Part shown: positions 61,850-64,000 of the stretch, piece by piece
Layout: each line of letters opens with the position of its first letter
Numbering within the stretch: position 1 is the stretch's first letter
DNA from: Branchiibius sp. NY16-3462-2
Lineage (GTDB): Bacteria > Actinomycetota > Actinomycetes > Actinomycetales > Dermatophilaceae
DNA: 64,000 nt
NCBI RefSeq assembly: GCF_001594145.1
Contig: NZ_LVCF01000025.1
Coordinates: forward strand, 248,001 to 312,000
Reading direction: 5' to 3'
Notes under the pieces: generated by a model
What the model was told of the DNA's origin: nothing
The model's database searches: none
The model's input: only the letters and a program-made list of their open reading frames with translations
Translations under genes and position numbers: made by a program

Positions 61850-63112
61850 TCACATCTCGTCGGCAGTGGTCAGCAGTTCGGCTTCCTCGATGGAGTCGCG
61901 CTCCAGGGCGCCGTGGTTGGGCTCCTCGTCGATGTGCGCGAACAGCGGGCGCCACACGATCAGCACACCCATGCCGAGAAGCACCATGACCGCGCCCAGC
62001 CAGAACGGGGCGTGCGGGTTGATCTGCTCACCCAGCTTTCCCGCCAGGTACGGCGCGATCGAGCCGCCGAGGAACCGCACGAAGCTGTAGGCCGCAGAGG
62101 CGACCGGGCGCTCCACGGGAGCTGCCTTCATCACGGTCTCGGTGACCAGCGTGTTGTTGATGCCCAGGAAGATGCCGGCGATGACGACGCACGCGATGAC
62201 GACCGGCTTGGACGAGGTGGCCAGGGCCATGATCGCCAGGATCAGTGCGAAGCAGAACAGCGCACCCGTGACGGAGTTCATCGTGCCGAAGCGGGCCTGC
62301 AGTTTCGGCGCCACGAACACCGAGCTGACCGCCAGCATGATGCCCCAGCCGAAGAAGATGAAGCCGACCTGGATGGCGGTCATGTTGAGGGTGAACGGGG
62401 TCCACGCCAACAGGGTGAAGAAGCCGAAGTTGTAGAGCAGGGCGGTGATGCCGACGGTCCGCAGGGCACCGTGCCTCAGGGCCCGCAGCGGTTCCATCAC
62501 GGAGGTGTGGTGATCTGGCTTGGGCGTCGACGGCAGGAGGAATCCGGTGACCAGCATCGCGATGACCATCAGCACGGAGACGCCGAAGAACGGGCCGCGC
62601 CAGGAGATCTCACCGAGCAGTCCACCGATCAGCGGACCAGCCGCGATGCCCAGCCCCAGGGCCGCTTCGTAGAGCAGGATTGACTGAGCGACCGAGCCCC
62701 GGGCGGCACCCACGATGGCCGCCAGCGCGGTGGCCACGAACAGCGCGTTGCCCAGACCCCAGATGGCCCGCCAACCGATGATCTGGTTGATCGTGCTGGA
62801 GGAGCCGGCGAGGAACGAGCCCACGACGATGATGCCCAGACCCAGCAGCAGCGTCTTCTTGGCACCGATCCGGCTGGAGACGGCGCCGGTGATCAGCATC
62901 GCGAAGGCCATGACGACCAGGTAGCTGGTGAACAGTAGCGACACCTGTGACGGCGAGGCGTGCAGCTGCTCGGCGATCGGCGCCAGGATCGGGTCGACCA
63001 GGCCGATACCCATGAAGGCGATGACCGAGGCGAACGCCACGGCCCAGACGGCCTTGGGCTGTTTCCACATCGACTCCTTCGCGGGAGCCGGAACGGTGAC
63101 TGCGTGTTCCAT
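61850..63112 (-). CDS. MFS efflux transporter
   Basis: A 420-residue transporter with twelve expected segments. VIAFMGIGLVDPILAPIAEQ in segment 1, GAVSSRIGAKKTLLLGLGII in loop 2-3, and GIAAGPLIGGLLGEISWRGP (motif C of antiporters) mark it as a drug exporter of the Bcr/CmlA-like type. AAGGA lies before the ATG. It is preceded by a MarR gene on the same strand, so it is probably its target. Substrate unknown. Confidence 0.92.
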   Translation of the reverse strand: MEHAVTVPAPAKESMWKQPKAVWAVAFASVIAFMGIGLVDPILAPIAEQLHASPSQVSLLFTSYLVVMAFAMLITGAVSSRIGAKKTLLLGLGIIVVGSFLAGSSSTINQIIGWRAIWGLGNALFVATALAAIVGAARGSVAQSILLYEAALGLGIAAGPLIGGLLGEISWRGPFFGVSVLMVIAMLVTGFLLPSTPKPDHHTSVMEPLRALRHGALRTVGITALLYNFGFFTLLAWTPFTLNMTAIQVGFIFFGWGIMLAVSSVFVAPKLQARFGTMNSVTGALFCFALILAIMALATSSKPVVIACVVIAGIFLGINNTLVTETVMKAAPVERPVASAAYSFVRFLGGSIAPYLAGKLGEQINPHAPFWLGAVMVLLGMGVLIVWRPLFAHIDEEPNHGALERDSIEEAELLTTADEM

Positions 63113-63206
63113 ATTGTTCCTTTGTGTATCTATATATATGGGCGGAGGACGCCGCCTTGAACTTTTCTTCTGGACCTCAGGGCGTCAAAAAGGTAGGCGG
63201 GGACAG

Positions 63207-63665
63207 CTAGTCGCCATCGACCGCCGACACCATCCGGTCGATCGCGCCGATCGCGGTGTTGATGGCCGTGACCTCTTCCGGTGTGAGCGACGCTAACGCG
63301 GGACCGAGCGCGACCCGGCGGGCTCGGCGTACTTCCTCGAGCGCCGCACTGCCTTCCGGGGTGATCTCGATCAGCGCCACCCGGGCGTCGGAGGGATCCG
63401 AGCGCCGCTGGACCAGACCAGCCCCTTCGAGCCGCTGTACCTGGATGGTCATCGTCGGTTGGCTGGAGTGGTCAGCCACCGCCAGCTCCCCGATCCGTGC
63501 GGGGCCGGCTTCGTTGATCAGCGCCAGCAACCGGGCCTGCGCCGGCGGGGTGTCGAACTCGGCCTGACGAGTGGCCCAGCGGTTCAGTCGGGCGACGGAG
63601 GACAGCAGCCGAGAACCTACGTCGGCCACGGAGGGGTCGATCGCGACGGCATCGGGGGCGTTCAT
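63207..63665 (-). CDS. MarR-family regulator
   Basis: A 152-residue winged-helix regulator: RLLALINEAGPARIGELAVA, then DHSSQPTMTIQVQRLEGAGL and VQRRSDPSDARVALIEITPE form the MarR DNA-binding domain with its beta wing (Asp-Pro-Ser-Asp-Ala-Arg). ATG 63665 was chosen; ATG 63674 is also in frame. The gene precedes an MFS exporter by 94 bases and an inverted repeat lies upstream, so it likely represses itself and the pump until a phenolic or drug ligand binds. Confidence 0.92.
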   Translation of the reverse strand: MNAPDAVAIDPSVADVGSRLLSSVARLNRWATRQAEFDTPPAQARLLALINEAGPARIGELAVADHSSQPTMTIQVQRLEGAGLVQRRSDPSDARVALIEITPEGSAALEEVRRARRVALGPALASLTPEEVTAINTAIGAIDRMVSAVDGD

Positions 63666-63678
63666 GCCGACCATATTA

Positions 63679-63693
63679 CATAGCTAGGCTATG
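63679..63693. promoter_or_regulatory. Inverted repeat upstream of the MarR gene
   Basis: CATAGC (63679-63684) and GCTATG (63688-63693) are perfect arms around TAG, 14 bases ahead of the start; a wider ACCATA/TATGGT pair lies roughly outside it. It fits the MarR box used for self-repression. Confidence 0.55.
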
Positions 63694-63703
63694 GTTCGTC
63701 AAC

Positions 63704-63741
63704 ACTGAGCGCCCCGACCCTGCGTGGTCGGGGCGCTCAGT
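63704..63741 (-). terminator. Perfect 16-pair hairpin after the acyl-CoA synthetase gene
   Basis: Arms 63704-63719 and 63726-63741 pair perfectly over 16 bases with a 6-base loop CTGCGT, 23 bases after the synthetase stop. It separates that gene from the MarR gene downstream. Confidence 0.8.
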
Positions 63742-63764
63742 CGCGAAGCCGCTATAGCAATGTT

Positions 63765-64000
63765 CTACACGCCTGCGCTCTGGTTCGCCTCGGTTTGCGC
63801 GGAATCCTCAGCCAACGTGCGCAGTTCGCGCTTCAGGATCTTGCCGGTGGCACCCTTGGGCAGTTCGCCGATGAACTCGATCACCCGCGGGTACTTGTAG
63901 GCGGCGACCCGCTCCTTGATCCATTCCCGCAACGTGTCCACGTCCAGGTCGGCACCTTCGGTCGGCACGACGTACGCCGCCACTTCCTCCCCGTAGTGCT
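63765..64000 (-). CDS. Acyl-CoA synthetase / AMP-dependent ligase, C-terminal end
   Basis: Only the last 78 or so residues are inside the window; the gene continues past its right edge. The segment EEVAAYVVPTEGADLDVDTL, then REWIKERVAAYKYPRVIEFI, then ELPKGATGKILKREL is the mobile C-terminal domain of the adenylate-forming family. The lysine in ATGKILKREL is the one that helps form the acyl-adenylate. Such enzymes activate fatty or aromatic acids to CoA thioesters with ATP. The substrate cannot be read from this part. Confidence 0.88.
   Translation of the reverse strand, partial: HYGEEVAAYVVPTEGADLDVDTLREWIKERVAAYKYPRVIEFIGELPKGATGKILKRELRTLAEDSAQTEANQSAGV

Noticed and set aside
1..64000. 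tRNA, rRNA, riboswitch or insertion sequence
   Set aside because: No cloverleaf-like, rRNA-like or aptamer-like stretch and no transposase fragment was recognised by eye; a covariance-model search would be decisive.

Overview
The window is GC-rich, densely packed DNA with many 1-4 base start/stop overlaps, GTG starts and strong third-position GC. Gene families such as SmoEFG-like polyol ABC transporters without an ATPase, alditol oxidase, DUF1345, VC0807-type proteins and many TetR regulators point to an actinobacterium, probably Micrococcales. The genus cannot be fixed from what is visible. No rRNA, tRNA, transposase, integrase or CRISPR array was seen, so this looks like ordinary chromosome with a few accessory spots.

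Layout. 1-7.8 kb: the end of an AGE-family sugar isomerase, a SUFU-domain protein, a YccF membrane protein, a lipoprotein, a NAD(P)-binding protein, a tandem GNAT protein and a three-gene FtsX-type ABC transporter with two unequal ATPases. 7.9-12 kb: a TetR/MFS efflux pair divergent from that transporter, a small monooxygenase, an unknown protein and an MDR oxidoreductase. 12.1-24.5 kb: four tightly coupled genes for very large proteins of unknown function (1094, 950, 1661 and 441 aa), the strongest candidate for an undescribed system. 24.6-35.3 kb: small metabolic genes with TetR control, two sites of a dispersed intergenic repeat, a decayed antitoxin gene beside a symmetrical repeat, secreted proteins, a ComB-like phosphatase and an AAA ATPase.

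35.6-44.1 kb: a polyol catabolic operon (solute-binding protein, two permeases, polyol dehydrogenase, xylulokinase, alditol oxidase) with a divergent SorC-type regulator. 44.1-53.7 kb: PPK2 polyphosphate kinase, pyridoxal kinase, a TetR gene whose start codon lies in a perfect operator, an ABC-2 transporter next to a NarL-type two-component pair, YbaK, DUF1269, rhodanese and DUF1345 genes. 53.8-54.9 kb: a toxin-antitoxin locus with an intact antitoxin and a frameshifted PIN toxin. 54.9-64 kb: two MFS transporters (one with MarR), PEP-mutase-like and LLM flavin enzymes, a lipoprotein, an Fpg/Nei glycosylase, a DUF2183 phosphatase, a GH15-like secreted protein and the end of an acyl-CoA synthetase.

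How genes work together: transport genes tend to sit beside their own regulators with visible inverted-repeat operators (7.9, 43.0, 63.7 kb). The polyol operon encodes import, oxidation and phosphorylation but must borrow an ATPase from elsewhere. All functional calls are by eye from protein motifs, without database searches.
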